A DNA stretch of 64,000 nt from Ga0074139 sp964515195. GTDB lineage: Bacteria; Bdellovibrionota; Bdellovibrionia; Bdellovibrionales; Bdellovibrionaceae. Numbering within the stretch: position 1 is the first letter of the stretch; every line of letters begins with the position of its first letter. The stretch spans positions 62,001-126,000 of the forward strand of contig CAZETK010000001.1 of the NCBI GenBank assembly GCA_964515195.1, given 5' to 3'. The notes below the pieces were generated by a model. It had not been told where the DNA came from, searched no databases, and saw only the letters and a program-made list of their open reading frames with translations. Made by a program: the position numbers and the translations under genes. Shown one piece after another: positions 50,665 to 58,927 of the stretch.

Positions 50665-51879
50665 ATGGGCAGTGGGAAAGTTCGTCATTGGGCGATTCGA
50701 ATTTGTTTATTTTTCCTTTTCACGGCACTGGCCCTCACTTATCAGAACTGCTCTCAGGGCTTCGAGACTAGAGCCCCCTTAACAGATTTAAATTTGTCGC
50801 CCACTGATGATAGCGTGGATCAGATCGATCAAGACAATCCAGGGACGCCGTTGGCCAATCCACCTGCAGTCCAGCCACCCACTAATCAAAATGCAAAATG
50901 TCAACGCTTTCAGCCGGGAAATTATATCATTGTTGAAGATGAACAAGGCAAGATGGGCTATGACGGCGTTCGAGCGATTGAAAGAATCCTATCTCTTGAT
51001 TCCCGCAATGTGAAGGGATTCATGATGCTGGAAAATTGGGCCACTTTGGAAAAAAGCAAGGGTGTTTATGACTTCTCAAGGATCGATTTGGCTTTGAGTA
51101 AAGTTAAAGCGAAAGGAAAGTATCTTATTCTTAATATTAACGAGAGAAGTTTTCGCTCGGCTTATGCCGCCTGTGGTGCGGGGTTACTTCCAAGCTATGT
51201 ATCTTTTTTTGCCAATGGAGCTGACAGTTATCATGTGAAGTGTGTGGCTAAGATTTGGGAGTCGCCTACAATGGATGACTTCATTCGAATTCACCTTGCT
51301 GTTGGTAAAAGATATCAGAACGAGCCGGCGTTCCTTGGCTTTCAGCTTGGTGAAGTGGCTCTAAACGGGGTTGATACGGCAAAATTAATTCCACAGTGGA
51401 AAAGGCTCTATAAAGCGGTTGGCGAGGGCGTACCCACGATGATGATCGGTAATGCCATAGGATGGGTTGGCAAAAACGACCAAGACTCCCTGGCTCAGTC
51501 ACTGGTTGAGTTGGGCACGGGAGGAATGTTATCTTTCCCAGATACGATCATTCCACAAGAATTCGGAGACAGCTACGTTAAGGAAAACCGGGATTCGTGG
51601 TTGAATGCGGCAAACGGGACAACTTATGGTTGGTATAGTACAATGAGGGAGTTTAGCAAAAAGCTGATCATTGCACCTCATACGGAAACTCCTCTTCTGC
51701 CCGCAACCAAAGAGGCGCATGAGTATGCCTACCTCTATAATCGAGACAGCCTTGGTGCCCATATCATCATGTGGTCTGATTATCATCCTCATAATGACCC
51801 AGGCTATTTATCTGAAATTGTATTGCCGACGATCAATAAGTATAACGGTGTCTTGAACAGCACCTGTCCGTTTGACTGA
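50665..51879 (+). CDS. Glycosidase-like TIM-barrel lipoprotein
   Basis: A 404-residue exported protein. The leader (RICLFFLFTALALTYQNCS) ends in a lipobox-like YQNC, the pattern common in Bdellovibrio lipoproteins, so Cys29 is probably lipidated. A low-complexity Pro/Asp linker runs to about residue 75. The rest resembles a clan-A glycosidase barrel: GFMMLENWATLEKSKGVYDFSRIDLAL, GKYLILNINERSF, AFLGFQLGEVALNG (with a possible acid Glu) and later IIAPHTETPLLP. Substrate unknown. AAGGGGGG precedes the ATG. Confidence 0.7.
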   Translation: MGSGKVRHWAIRICLFFLFTALALTYQNCSQGFETRAPLTDLNLSPTDDSVDQIDQDNPGTPLANPPAVQPPTNQNAKCQRFQPGNYIIVEDEQGKMGYDGVRAIERILSLDSRNVKGFMMLENWATLEKSKGVYDFSRIDLALSKVKAKGKYLILNINERSFRSAYAACGAGLLPSYVSFFANGADSYHVKCVAKIWESPTMDDFIRIHLAVGKRYQNEPAFLGFQLGEVALNGVDTAKLIPQWKRLYKAVGEGVPTMMIGNAIGWVGKNDQDSLAQSLVELGTGGMLSFPDTIIPQEFGDSYVKENRDSWLNAANGTTYGWYSTMREFSKKLIIAPHTETPLLPATKEAHEYAYLYNRDSLGAHIIMWSDYHPHNDPGYLSEIVLPTINKYNGVLNSTCPFD

Positions 51880-51898
51880 TCCTACATAATTCGAAGTA

Positions 51899-52228
51899 TC
51901 AGCGAACAATAATCTGACCTTTGATCATATCCATGCCGCAGCCAAAGCGAAGCTCGCCTTTATCCAATTTCCCAAGCGCAATAGTCACGGGTTTATTAAG
52001 TGGAAGTTTCTTGGTGATATTTTTTGATTCGATCTTCACCTGGGTCGCGCAAGTGGCATCGGTTTGCCGGGTGATCTTCAAAGTTACATTTGTTCCTGAC
52101 TTGACATCCGCTGTGCTTGGCACAAACCCTTCTTCGGTCACCTTCAGATCAATCGTCTGACTTTTAGCTAGGGCGGTAAGGGGTTGAAGGGACAGTGTTA
52201 AAGCAAGTGCAATGATTATTTGTTTCAT
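51899..52228 (-). CDS. Periplasmic cupredoxin-like copper-binding protein
   Basis: From ATG 52228 (GGAGAACCG upstream) the product has 109 residues with a signal peptide ending LTALA. The mature part is a small cupredoxin-type beta-sandwich. Possible ligands are Cys60 (DATCATQV), Cys97, Met99 and Met101 (FGCGMDMIKG). This compact domain (cupredoxin_1-like) occurs beside, or fused to, Cu/Ag efflux proteins. It overlaps the RND pump gene by four bases, so it is the last gene of the efflux operon and probably delivers or buffers copper in the periplasm. Confidence 0.85.
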   Translation of the reverse strand: MKQIIIALALTLSLQPLTALAKSQTIDLKVTEEGFVPSTADVKSGTNVTLKITRQTDATCATQVKIESKNITKKLPLNKPVTIALGKLDKGELRFGCGMDMIKGQIIVR

Positions 52229-55200
52229 CGGTTCTCCTTCAGTTGACGAGATTGAAAATGAGTTCTTTCTTTCCAGATATAAAATACAACAGGGTAAATC
52301 AAGAGTTCTAAAAGAAATGAAGTGAGCAGACCGCCAATCATAGGAGCTGCAATTCGCTTCATAACATCCGCTCCTGCCCCGACAGACCACATAATGGGAA
52401 TCAATCCCATAAACAGAGCGGCCACAGTCATCAGTTTGGGGCGCACCCGGTGGACGGCACCTTCAATCACTGCGCTTTTCAGATCAAGAAGTGAATTCAT
52501 CTTTCCTTTTTTGACATGGTCTTCAAATGACAGATCCAGATACATCAGCATAAAGATTCCGGTTTCCGCATCCAATCCCAGAAGGGCGATCATGCCAACC
52601 CAAGCGGCAATCGAAAGATTGTAATCCAATGCCACCATAAACCAAACCGCACCGATCAGGGAAAAGGGCACAGCTAGTAGTACAATGCCGGTCTTGACCC
52701 AGGATTTCGTGTTGAAATAAAGCAGAAAGAGGATCAAAGCCAAGGTGATGGGGATTACAACCTTAAGGCGCTCTTTGACTCTTTCCATATTCTCGAACTG
52801 ACCGCTCCATGATATCAAATAGCCTTCTGGGATTTCGACTTTATTGTTAACAAGTTCTTTTGCTTGAGCCACATAGCTACCAATGTCAGTCTGATTGAGA
52901 TCGATATCAATATAGACATAACCTACCAATGAAGCATTTTCGTCACGAATCATGGAAGGCCCCTCTTGAAAGTGGACTTTGGCCAGTTCCATCAAAGGAA
53001 TTTGTGCCCCCGTTGGAGAAGTGATCAGGATCCTTTGAATGGAGGGCAGGTCCTGTCGGAAAGCAGGTGCCAGCCGAACTTGAATCGGATAGCGTTCCCG
53101 CGAGGCCAGAAGTTGGGAGACGTTGCTGCCGCCGATAGCGGTCATAGCTTGATCTTGAGCTTCTTTGATCGAGAGGCCATAAGTTTTTAATTTTTCACGA
53201 TCAAAATCAATATCCAGAAAATATCCGCTGGCAATTCTTTCGGCCACAACGCTTCGGGTTCCAGGTAGCTCTTTGATTTCTTTTTCCAGCTTTTCGCCCA
53301 AAGTTTGAATAGTCTTCAGGTCAGGTCCGAAAATTTTAATTCCTATCGGGCTTCGAATGCCGGTGGAGAGCATATCGATCCGATTTTTAATAGGCATAGT
53401 CCAGATATTGGGCATTCCGATGAAGCTCATCTTTTCATTCATTTCATCGACCAGCATTTCTTCAGAAATGGTTTCCGGCCAGATCCTCTGAAAGGGGGCT
53501 TTAACCCATTCTGGCAGAACAGAGTACCATCGTTCTTGTTTGCGCCATTCTGACTTGGGTTTAAGCACGATGGTGGTTTCAAACATGCTCAGTGGAGCCG
53601 TGTCGGTTGGAGTTTCAGCTCTTCCAGCTTTTCCAAAAACAGTTTCGACTTCGGGAAAGGATTTCAAAATTTCATCTTGTTTGGTTAAAAGGCGCTGGGC
53701 TTCACTGACGGAAATTCCCGGTAGCGCGGTTGGCATATACAAGAGGCTTCCTTCATGAAGTGTGGGCATGAACTCAGAACCCAACATCATGTATCCAGGA
53801 ATGATGGAAACAAAAGCGGCTAATGCGAAAGACAAGGTTTTTTTCTTATGGACCAGAACCCATTCAACAATCGGTTCATAAACATTAAAGAGCCGTCGGC
53901 TGATCGGATGACGATGCTCAGAGTAGTATGTTCCGACAAAAATGGCGTTTCCGATCCGATTGAGCCACCTGTTGGAAGTGTGAAACGGATCCACGCGGGC
54001 AAATAGCATACGCATGGCCGGATCTAAGGTGATTGCCAGAAGGGCTGCGATCGCCATTGTTAGATTTTTTGAAAGGGCCAAGGGTCTAAAAAGCCGACCC
54101 TCTTGATCCACCAATGTGAAGATCGGAATAAAGGCCACCGCGATAACCAATAACGAGAAAAAAACCGCAGGGCCAACTTCGGTCAAAGCCTCTAAGCGTA
54201 CTTGAAAGAAGTTCTCTTTTCTTCCATTGGCATCCCAATGTTGGATTTTCCGATAGGCGTTTTCAACTTCGACGATGGCACCATCTACTAGAACGCCAAT
54301 GGAAATCGCAATTCCGGCTAAGGACATGATATTTGAGCTCTGTCCCATTAGATAAAGCGGGATAAAGGCCAAAAGAACGGCGATGGGGATTGTAACAATT
54401 GGCACCAGAGCGGATGGAATATGCCAAAGAAAAAGCAGGATGATCAGGCTGACCATGATTAGCTCTTCAGTCAAAGTGACTTTCAAAGTTTCCATAGCCC
54501 GGTCAATCAGATCAGATCTGTCATAGACGGTCTGTATCTCAACTCCTTTAGGCAATGTTTTTTGAATATCCGCGAGCTTTTCTTTTACCCTGGCGATCAC
54601 TTCAGGCGCATCTTCTCCTTGCCTCATCACAATGATTCCACCGACGGTGTCACCCAGACCATTGAAGTCCGTAATTCCTCTGCGGGCCTCAGGGCCGACG
54701 GAAACCGTAGCCACTTGTTTAATAAGGATGGGAGCCCGACTGCGGGGGCTTAAAGTTACGACAGCATTTTCAATATCATCCACACTGTCGACCAGACCCT
54801 GGCTTCGCACCATGGCTTCCGTTCCTGAAAACTCGATGGTTCGTCCGCCGCTTTCCTGATTAGAGTTTCGAACGGCTGCTATGACTTGTTCCAGAGTAAC
54901 CTGAAAGTGAGCCAGTTTGGTCGGATCGACTTTTACTTGGTACTGTTTAACAAAACCACCGATCGAAGCCACTTCGGCGACGCCGGGGACAGCTTGCAGT
55001 TGGAATCGGATGGACCAATCTTGCATGGATCTGAGATCTGAAGTGTTAAACTGTCCTGATGAATCGGTGAGGGCGTACTGAAATATCCAGCCCACACTGG
55101 TGGCATCAGGTCCGATTTCAGTTTGGACTCCTTCAGGCAACTGAGAGGAGATACGGTTAAGGCTTTCCAGCACCCGACTACGGGCCCAGTAAAGGTCGAC

Positions 55201-55497
55201 CCCATCTTCAAAGATCACATAAACATAGGAAAAACCATAATCAGAAATCCCGCGAACCGCTTTGACTTTAGGAGCTCCCAATAAAGAGGAAACAATCGGA
55301 TAGGTCACCTGATTCTCAAGAATATCTGGAGAACGGTCCCAACGTGAATAGATAATGACCTGAGTATCTGAAAGATCAGGAATCGCATCCAGTGGAATAT
55401 TCTTGAGAGAAAAAAATCCCAAGACCACGAAAACGGCCGTGACAGAAAGAACAAGAAACCGATTTCGGGCCGAGAACTCAATGATGTGCTTTATCAT
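52225..55497 (-). CDS. cusA: Heavy-metal efflux RND pump, CusA type
   Basis: A 1090-residue inner-membrane RND transporter: helix 1 (FLVLSVTAVFVVLGFFSL), two large periplasmic loops, and the TM4 proton-relay motif GVLVDGAIVEVENA. The three methionines that mark Cu/Ag pumps of the CusA branch are present in LLYMP (Met588), APLSM (Met638) and NRIDMLSTG (Met709), where Zn/Co pumps (CzcA) carry other residues. An insertion of about 22 residues lies between Met638 and Met709. Copper or silver is the likely substrate. It overlaps the adaptor gene by 20 bp and the cupredoxin gene by 4. Confidence 0.94.
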   Translation of the reverse strand: MIKHIIEFSARNRFLVLSVTAVFVVLGFFSLKNIPLDAIPDLSDTQVIIYSRWDRSPDILENQVTYPIVSSLLGAPKVKAVRGISDYGFSYVYVIFEDGVDLYWARSRVLESLNRISSQLPEGVQTEIGPDATSVGWIFQYALTDSSGQFNTSDLRSMQDWSIRFQLQAVPGVAEVASIGGFVKQYQVKVDPTKLAHFQVTLEQVIAAVRNSNQESGGRTIEFSGTEAMVRSQGLVDSVDDIENAVVTLSPRSRAPILIKQVATVSVGPEARRGITDFNGLGDTVGGIIVMRQGEDAPEVIARVKEKLADIQKTLPKGVEIQTVYDRSDLIDRAMETLKVTLTEELIMVSLIILLFLWHIPSALVPIVTIPIAVLLAFIPLYLMGQSSNIMSLAGIAISIGVLVDGAIVEVENAYRKIQHWDANGRKENFFQVRLEALTEVGPAVFFSLLVIAVAFIPIFTLVDQEGRLFRPLALSKNLTMAIAALLAITLDPAMRMLFARVDPFHTSNRWLNRIGNAIFVGTYYSEHRHPISRRLFNVYEPIVEWVLVHKKKTLSFALAAFVSIIPGYMMLGSEFMPTLHEGSLLYMPTALPGISVSEAQRLLTKQDEILKSFPEVETVFGKAGRAETPTDTAPLSMFETTIVLKPKSEWRKQERWYSVLPEWVKAPFQRIWPETISEEMLVDEMNEKMSFIGMPNIWTMPIKNRIDMLSTGIRSPIGIKIFGPDLKTIQTLGEKLEKEIKELPGTRSVVAERIASGYFLDIDFDREKLKTYGLSIKEAQDQAMTAIGGSNVSQLLASRERYPIQVRLAPAFRQDLPSIQRILITSPTGAQIPLMELAKVHFQEGPSMIRDENASLVGYVYIDIDLNQTDIGSYVAQAKELVNNKVEIPEGYLISWSGQFENMERVKERLKVVIPITLALILFLLYFNTKSWVKTGIVLLAVPFSLIGAVWFMVALDYNLSIAAWVGMIALLGLDAETGIFMLMYLDLSFEDHVKKGKMNSLLDLKSAVIEGAVHRVRPKLMTVAALFMGLIPIMWSVGAGADVMKRIAAPMIGGLLTSFLLELLIYPVVFYIWKERTHFQSRQLKENR

Positions 55498-56353
55498 GTG
55501 AACCTGCCGGTGTCCCTCTGATTCGGGCCTCTGAGTCGATCAAAAAATTTGGACCGGAGCTGATGACATCCCCTTCTTTGAGGCCCTTGAGGACTTCATA
55601 GTAGGTTTCTGTTTTTAGCCCCAACTTCACATTCATGGCATGCAGTTTTTGGCCCTCACCAAACATATAAACTAGATCTCCCGTACCGGTATGAAGGACA
55701 GCAGTTTCTGGAATCGCAATCCGATTTTCCAGCTCGATTTCAACTATTCCACTAAAACTAGTTTCAGACAAAATGGATTTCGGTCCTGTTTGAACCCGTC
55801 CAATCACACGAACAGTACGGCTGCTGGGATCAATCAATGAATCCACTGAAGAGATCACACCCGTCACTTCCTCATCGGGATAATAGGCACTTTCGCCTCT
55901 AAACTTGAGACCAGGTCGGATGTATCTGAGATCACTTTCATAGACCTGAAAGGCAAGGGCTTGTGAAGACAAAAATCGGCCCGAGATAGGCAGTTGGAAG
56001 GTCAAATCCATTCTTTCAACGATGTGTTTTTGAACGCCCATCAATGCCATTTGGGCATCGCTAATGTTGATTGGTGATCTTCCAGCGTTGGCCGGTGATG
56101 CTTCTTTCTGCACTTGTGAAGGTTGATCATGGACCTCAACTAGCTTCATATGACATATGGGGCACTGGCCAGGTTTATCGGAATGAATATGCGGGTGCAT
56201 CGGACAGGTCCAATAGCTTGTGGCAGTAGATTCCGCTGTTAGTGCGTTTTCTTTGTGGTCGGTGTGTTCCGCCGGTCGGTTTTGGAGTCTCAAAGCGAGT
56301 GCGCCGAGAATGAAAATAAGAAAAATAGTCAACGACCAGAACTTTTTATTCAT
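55478..56353 (-). CDS. cusB: RND periplasmic adaptor (CusB-like), without hairpin
   Basis: A 291-residue periplasmic adaptor with an N-terminal membrane anchor (FWSLTIFLIFILGALAL). It carries a heavy-metal-binding segment YWTCPMHPHIHSDKPGQCPICHMKL (Cys50, Cys64, Cys67 plus His/Met), then beta-barrel and membrane-proximal domains (GLKFRGESAYYPDEEVTGVISSVDSLIDPSSRTV, VLHTGTGDLVYMF, VLKGLKEGDVIS). CusB-type adaptors have ~400 residues with a lipoyl domain and an alpha-helical hairpin; here the chain runs straight from PISGRFLSS to QVYESDLRYIRPG, with no room for either. It overlaps cusA by 20 bp. Confidence 0.85.
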   Translation of the reverse strand: MNKKFWSLTIFLIFILGALALRLQNRPAEHTDHKENALTAESTATSYWTCPMHPHIHSDKPGQCPICHMKLVEVHDQPSQVQKEASPANAGRSPINISDAQMALMGVQKHIVERMDLTFQLPISGRFLSSQALAFQVYESDLRYIRPGLKFRGESAYYPDEEVTGVISSVDSLIDPSSRTVRVIGRVQTGPKSILSETSFSGIVEIELENRIAIPETAVLHTGTGDLVYMFGEGQKLHAMNVKLGLKTETYYEVLKGLKEGDVISSGPNFLIDSEARIRGTPAGSHDKAHH

Positions 56354-57545
56354 GGGAGTCCCTTTTATTCATATATTTAAGCAATTCAGCCAACGCTTGT
56401 TCGTACTGTATGCGGTACTCGAGGGCAGTAAGTTTTAAATTAGGAAAAGCCTCCATGGTTTCACGATGATCTTGAAGAGTTTCCATATCCCGTGGGACAA
56501 GATTATGAGCCAATCGCATTCTTTTTTCCGCACGCGGAAGGAGTTTTTCTTTCAAATTCATAATCTGCCTTCGAAGCGATTGAGCTTTGATTCTCAAAGT
56601 GGCTTGCTCAGCCTCAATTTTTCTTTTTGTGGATTGATATTGGTTTTCAGCCTGTAATTTTTCAGCTCGAGCACTTTGGCTGCTGGCCCGAGGTTCCCAA
56701 AAGTAGGCAAATGGAAGACTGATCCCTACCATCCATTCATTGTAGCGAGGAGCCATGGAGCTTGCGCCCATTTCCTTATAGCGAAGATTGAGATCCGGAA
56801 ACCAAGAGGCTTGAACTTCCCTTTCCCGGGCTTGAAGGCTGGCCAGATTTAATCTTGAACTTTCCAGTTGGTGAGGCAGGCGGAGATCTTCCGCAGTTGG
56901 TAATTCTTGTAGAGGGGGCTCTGAGACTTTGGGTCGAAAGTCAGCCGCTGTTTGATTGATGATTTCTGAGGCTTCAATTTGGAAGTTTCGAAGCTCTTGT
57001 TCAGCGATCAGAATTTCATTTTCAAGCAGGTCCACATCGGATTCGGATTTGAGAATGTGGATTTTGGCAAAACTGTCCGAGCGTGCTCCGACCCGGGCCA
57101 GCTTGATGTGCTGACTGATGATACGCTTTTTTTCTTTTAAGAGTTCCAATCTCTCTTGGGCAGCCCACAGGGAAAAATAAAGAAGGCGAGCTCTGGATCT
57201 TGTCTCCATTATGAGAGCGTTTTGGGATGCTTTTTGAGCCTGAGCTTCCAATTTTCTGGCTGAAGAGTCATGGAGCAGTCGGCTTGGAAATGGTAGACTT
57301 TGGCTGACTTCAAATCCAGAGACCTCACCTCCAGTGCGTTCGTTAATTTGGATGTAACCGAGCATGGGAGGGGGCAGATTCCAACCGATACTTCGTGAGT
57401 CCGCAGCCTGGGTTCTGGCCTCTTCAGCCTTTAAATCCAAGTTTTGCTTCTCGACTTGAGATATAAACTCCGCCAATGATAGCTCGTTAGTCCTCGCTAT
57501 TAGAGGACTAAAAATCAACAGACAAATCCATACTCTGAATTTCAT
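56346..57545 (-). CDS. cusC: TolC-family outer-membrane efflux channel (CusC-like)
   Basis: From ATG 57545 the product has 399 residues with a signal peptide (VWICLLIFSPLIARTNE), then two long coiled-coil repeats of the TolC family (LAEFISQVEKQNLDLKAEEAR, ARLLYFSLWAAQERLELLKEKKRII, NLASLQAREREVQASWFPDLNLRY, QATLRIKAQSLRRQIMNLKEKL). The repeats of about 190 residues match the outer-membrane factor of tripartite efflux. It is the first gene of the cusCBA-cupredoxin operon and begins 10 bases after the minus-strand CGTAAT box. It overlaps the adaptor gene by 8 bp. Confidence 0.9.
   Translation of the reverse strand: MKFRVWICLLIFSPLIARTNELSLAEFISQVEKQNLDLKAEEARTQAADSRSIGWNLPPPMLGYIQINERTGGEVSGFEVSQSLPFPSRLLHDSSARKLEAQAQKASQNALIMETRSRARLLYFSLWAAQERLELLKEKKRIISQHIKLARVGARSDSFAKIHILKSESDVDLLENEILIAEQELRNFQIEASEIINQTAADFRPKVSEPPLQELPTAEDLRLPHQLESSRLNLASLQAREREVQASWFPDLNLRYKEMGASSMAPRYNEWMVGISLPFAYFWEPRASSQSARAEKLQAENQYQSTKRKIEAEQATLRIKAQSLRRQIMNLKEKLLPRAEKRMRLAHNLVPRDMETLQDHRETMEAFPNLKLTALEYRIQYEQALAELLKYMNKRDSHE
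57488..57510. repeat. Perfect inverted repeat in the start region of the TolC gene
   Basis: TAGTCCTC (57488-57495) and GAGGACTA (57503-57510) flank a 7-base loop. The inner part, CTCGCTATTAGAGGA, is nearly repeated as CTCGTATTAGAGGA at 57655-57668, where it covers the -10 box and start of the sigma-factor gene on the other side of the divergent gap. Confidence 0.5.
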
Positions 57546-57554
57546 ACCTAAGAT

Positions 57555-57582
57555 TACGAAAGAGTCTGGGAAATTGTGACAA
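57555..57582 (-). promoter_or_regulatory. ECF-sigma-type promoter for the cus operon
   Basis: On the minus strand, TTGTCACAAT (57582-57573) provides a TGTCACA -35 box; 16 bases follow, then CGTAAT (57560-57555). The cusC start codon comes 9 bases later. It is the mirror image of the promoter at 57634-57662. TGTCACA-N16-CGTx is a shape known for some ECF sigma groups. Confidence 0.65.
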
Positions 57583-57633
57583 TTTAGAAAAAAATTTGTA
57601 ATTTTGAGATATTTTGACATCATTAAGGCCCCT

Positions 57634-57662
57634 TGTCACAATCGGTCACGGTCTCTCGTATT
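57634..57662 (+). promoter_or_regulatory. ECF-sigma-type promoter for the sigma/anti-sigma operon
   Basis: TGTCACA (57634-57640, within TTGTCACAAT), a 16-base spacer and CGTATT (57657-57662). The sigma-factor ATG follows 11 bases later, so the leader must be very short. The ten-base -35 element is identical in sequence to that of the cus promoter facing the other way. Confidence 0.65.
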
Positions 57663-57673
57663 AGAGGATATGA

Positions 57674-58234
57674 ATGAGAAAACCATTTCTCGACAAAACG
57701 GATGAAGAGCTGATGGTGCTTTATCAAGATGGTGAATACCAAGCTTTCGAATGTCTATATTCGCGTCACTCGGGACGTATTTATGAATATTTGCGTTCCA
57801 AAGTGCAGGCTGATGCCGCCCAGGACTTACTTCAGGTTGTCTTTATGAAAGTCCATCGCTCAAGGTCTCAATACTCATCGCAGTATCCTGTGCTGCCATG
57901 GCTATTTACGATCACCCGCAATACGGTTGTGGATTTTTTAAAGTCCTCAGAAAGAAAGCTCTCTTCAAAAACAGTTTCTGATGAGGCGCTTTTAAACTCA
58001 TTGGTCGAGAACTTACCAGAACCCTCTCAAGAGGCGGCTCTTTTTCCTCTGGGGGAATTAGTGCATGCCCTTCCTGAGCCACAAAGGCAGGCTATTGAGC
58101 TTCGCTATTTGAAAGAGTGGACCTTTGAGAAGATCGCTGAGGAGATGAAAACAAGTCCTCAGAATATACGGCAATTAGTCAGTCGCGGGATCAGAAAGAT
58201 CCGTCATAATCTGAAAGGAGGACCAGGAGCATGA
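57674..58234 (+). CDS. ECF-type RNA polymerase sigma factor
   Basis: A 186-residue sigma-70-like factor. Region 2 runs from YSRHSGRIYEYLRSKV to LLQVVFMKVHRSRSQY (core binding and -10 recognition); region 4 is in PEPQRQAIELRYLKEWTFEKIAEEMKTSPQNIRQLVSRGIRKIR (-35 recognition helix). There are no regions 1.1 or 3, as in ECF factors. AGAGGA lies upstream of the ATG, inside the putative -10/start zone. It overlaps the next gene (ATGA). Facing the cus operon through mirrored promoters, it probably directs both itself and metal efflux. Confidence 0.92.
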   Translation: MRKPFLDKTDEELMVLYQDGEYQAFECLYSRHSGRIYEYLRSKVQADAAQDLLQVVFMKVHRSRSQYSSQYPVLPWLFTITRNTVVDFLKSSERKLSSKTVSDEALLNSLVENLPEPSQEAALFPLGELVHALPEPQRQAIELRYLKEWTFEKIAEEMKTSPQNIRQLVSRGIRKIRHNLKGGPGA

Positions 58235-58764
58235 CACCCAAGATGACAGAAAAAGAATGGCTGGAGGATTTTAAAGATTTTGTCAGCTCCAAAGCCTCGC
58301 CTGTTCCGGAGGAGGTTTCACAGTCCATCCTCAGTCGGATTTACCAAGAGCTTCACCCATCAGCCTGGTTGGTTTTTGCAAAACTTCTGGCGATTCATTC
58401 TGTGGTTGGAACACTTTCTTTGGCAATTTGTGATCAATTTGGTTTGAACCCCTTTCGAACAGGTTTTTCATTGGCAGATTATTTTATGCGTTTGGGACAT
58501 TCAGTCTGCATGGTCCTTTGTGGAATTCTTTTTATTGGCCTGACTGTTACCCTGAGCCGTTTTGTTTTGAAGACAGAAGAGTTTTCGGTTCTGTCAAAAA
58601 ATGCCCCCTTGCAGATTTTTTCTCTGAGTGTGCTTTCACTGGCGGCTTTCATTGGCTTTGGCGCCGACATTCTTCTTGGGATCGGACTTCTTTGGCTTAT
58701 CGGCGCTCTTTTTGGTGGGATTCTTACCGCAAAAAGTTTGAGATTGCGGCCTCAAGTCCTTTAA
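58231..58764 (+). CDS. Four-helix membrane protein, probable anti-sigma factor
   Basis: A 177-residue protein. The N-terminal ~40 residues are a soluble acidic/helical segment (EKEWLEDFKDFVSS, VPEEVSQSILSRIY), the size of an anti-sigma binding domain, followed by about four membrane helices (45-67, 88-110, 127-146, 148-168). His56, Cys67, His90, Cys93 and Cys97 lie in or near helices 1 and 2 and could sense a metal. It overlaps the sigma gene by four bases. It lacks the HxxxCxxC motif of zinc anti-sigma factors. The role is inferred from position and topology. Confidence 0.75.
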   Translation: MTPKMTEKEWLEDFKDFVSSKASPVPEEVSQSILSRIYQELHPSAWLVFAKLLAIHSVVGTLSLAICDQFGLNPFRTGFSLADYFMRLGHSVCMVLCGILFIGLTVTLSRFVLKTEEFSVLSKNAPLQIFSLSVLSLAAFIGFGADILLGIGLLWLIGALFGGILTAKSLRLRPQVL

Positions 58765-58927
58765 TTTTTTCTGCAGTTGAGTGAGAAGAGTCGAAGCGAC
58801 CACCACGGTGTGCCAGGAAACGCGGCCTGGCTGAGCGACCCCGGGTTATAAAGCAATTTAACGACATTAGAGAAAATAAATTGCTTACCCTATAGCAATC
58901 TCCTAAAAGCTCCGATATAATGACATT
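58765..58927. other. Intergenic region with two hairpins
   Basis: GCCAGG (58813-58818) pairs with CCTGGC (58827-58832), and AGCAATTT (58853-58860) with AAATTGCT (58879-58886). A further AGCAAT lies at 58895-58900. The second pair is placed like an operator for the toxin-antitoxin genes that follow; the first may be a terminator of the sigma operon, though no T-run follows. Confidence 0.4.
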
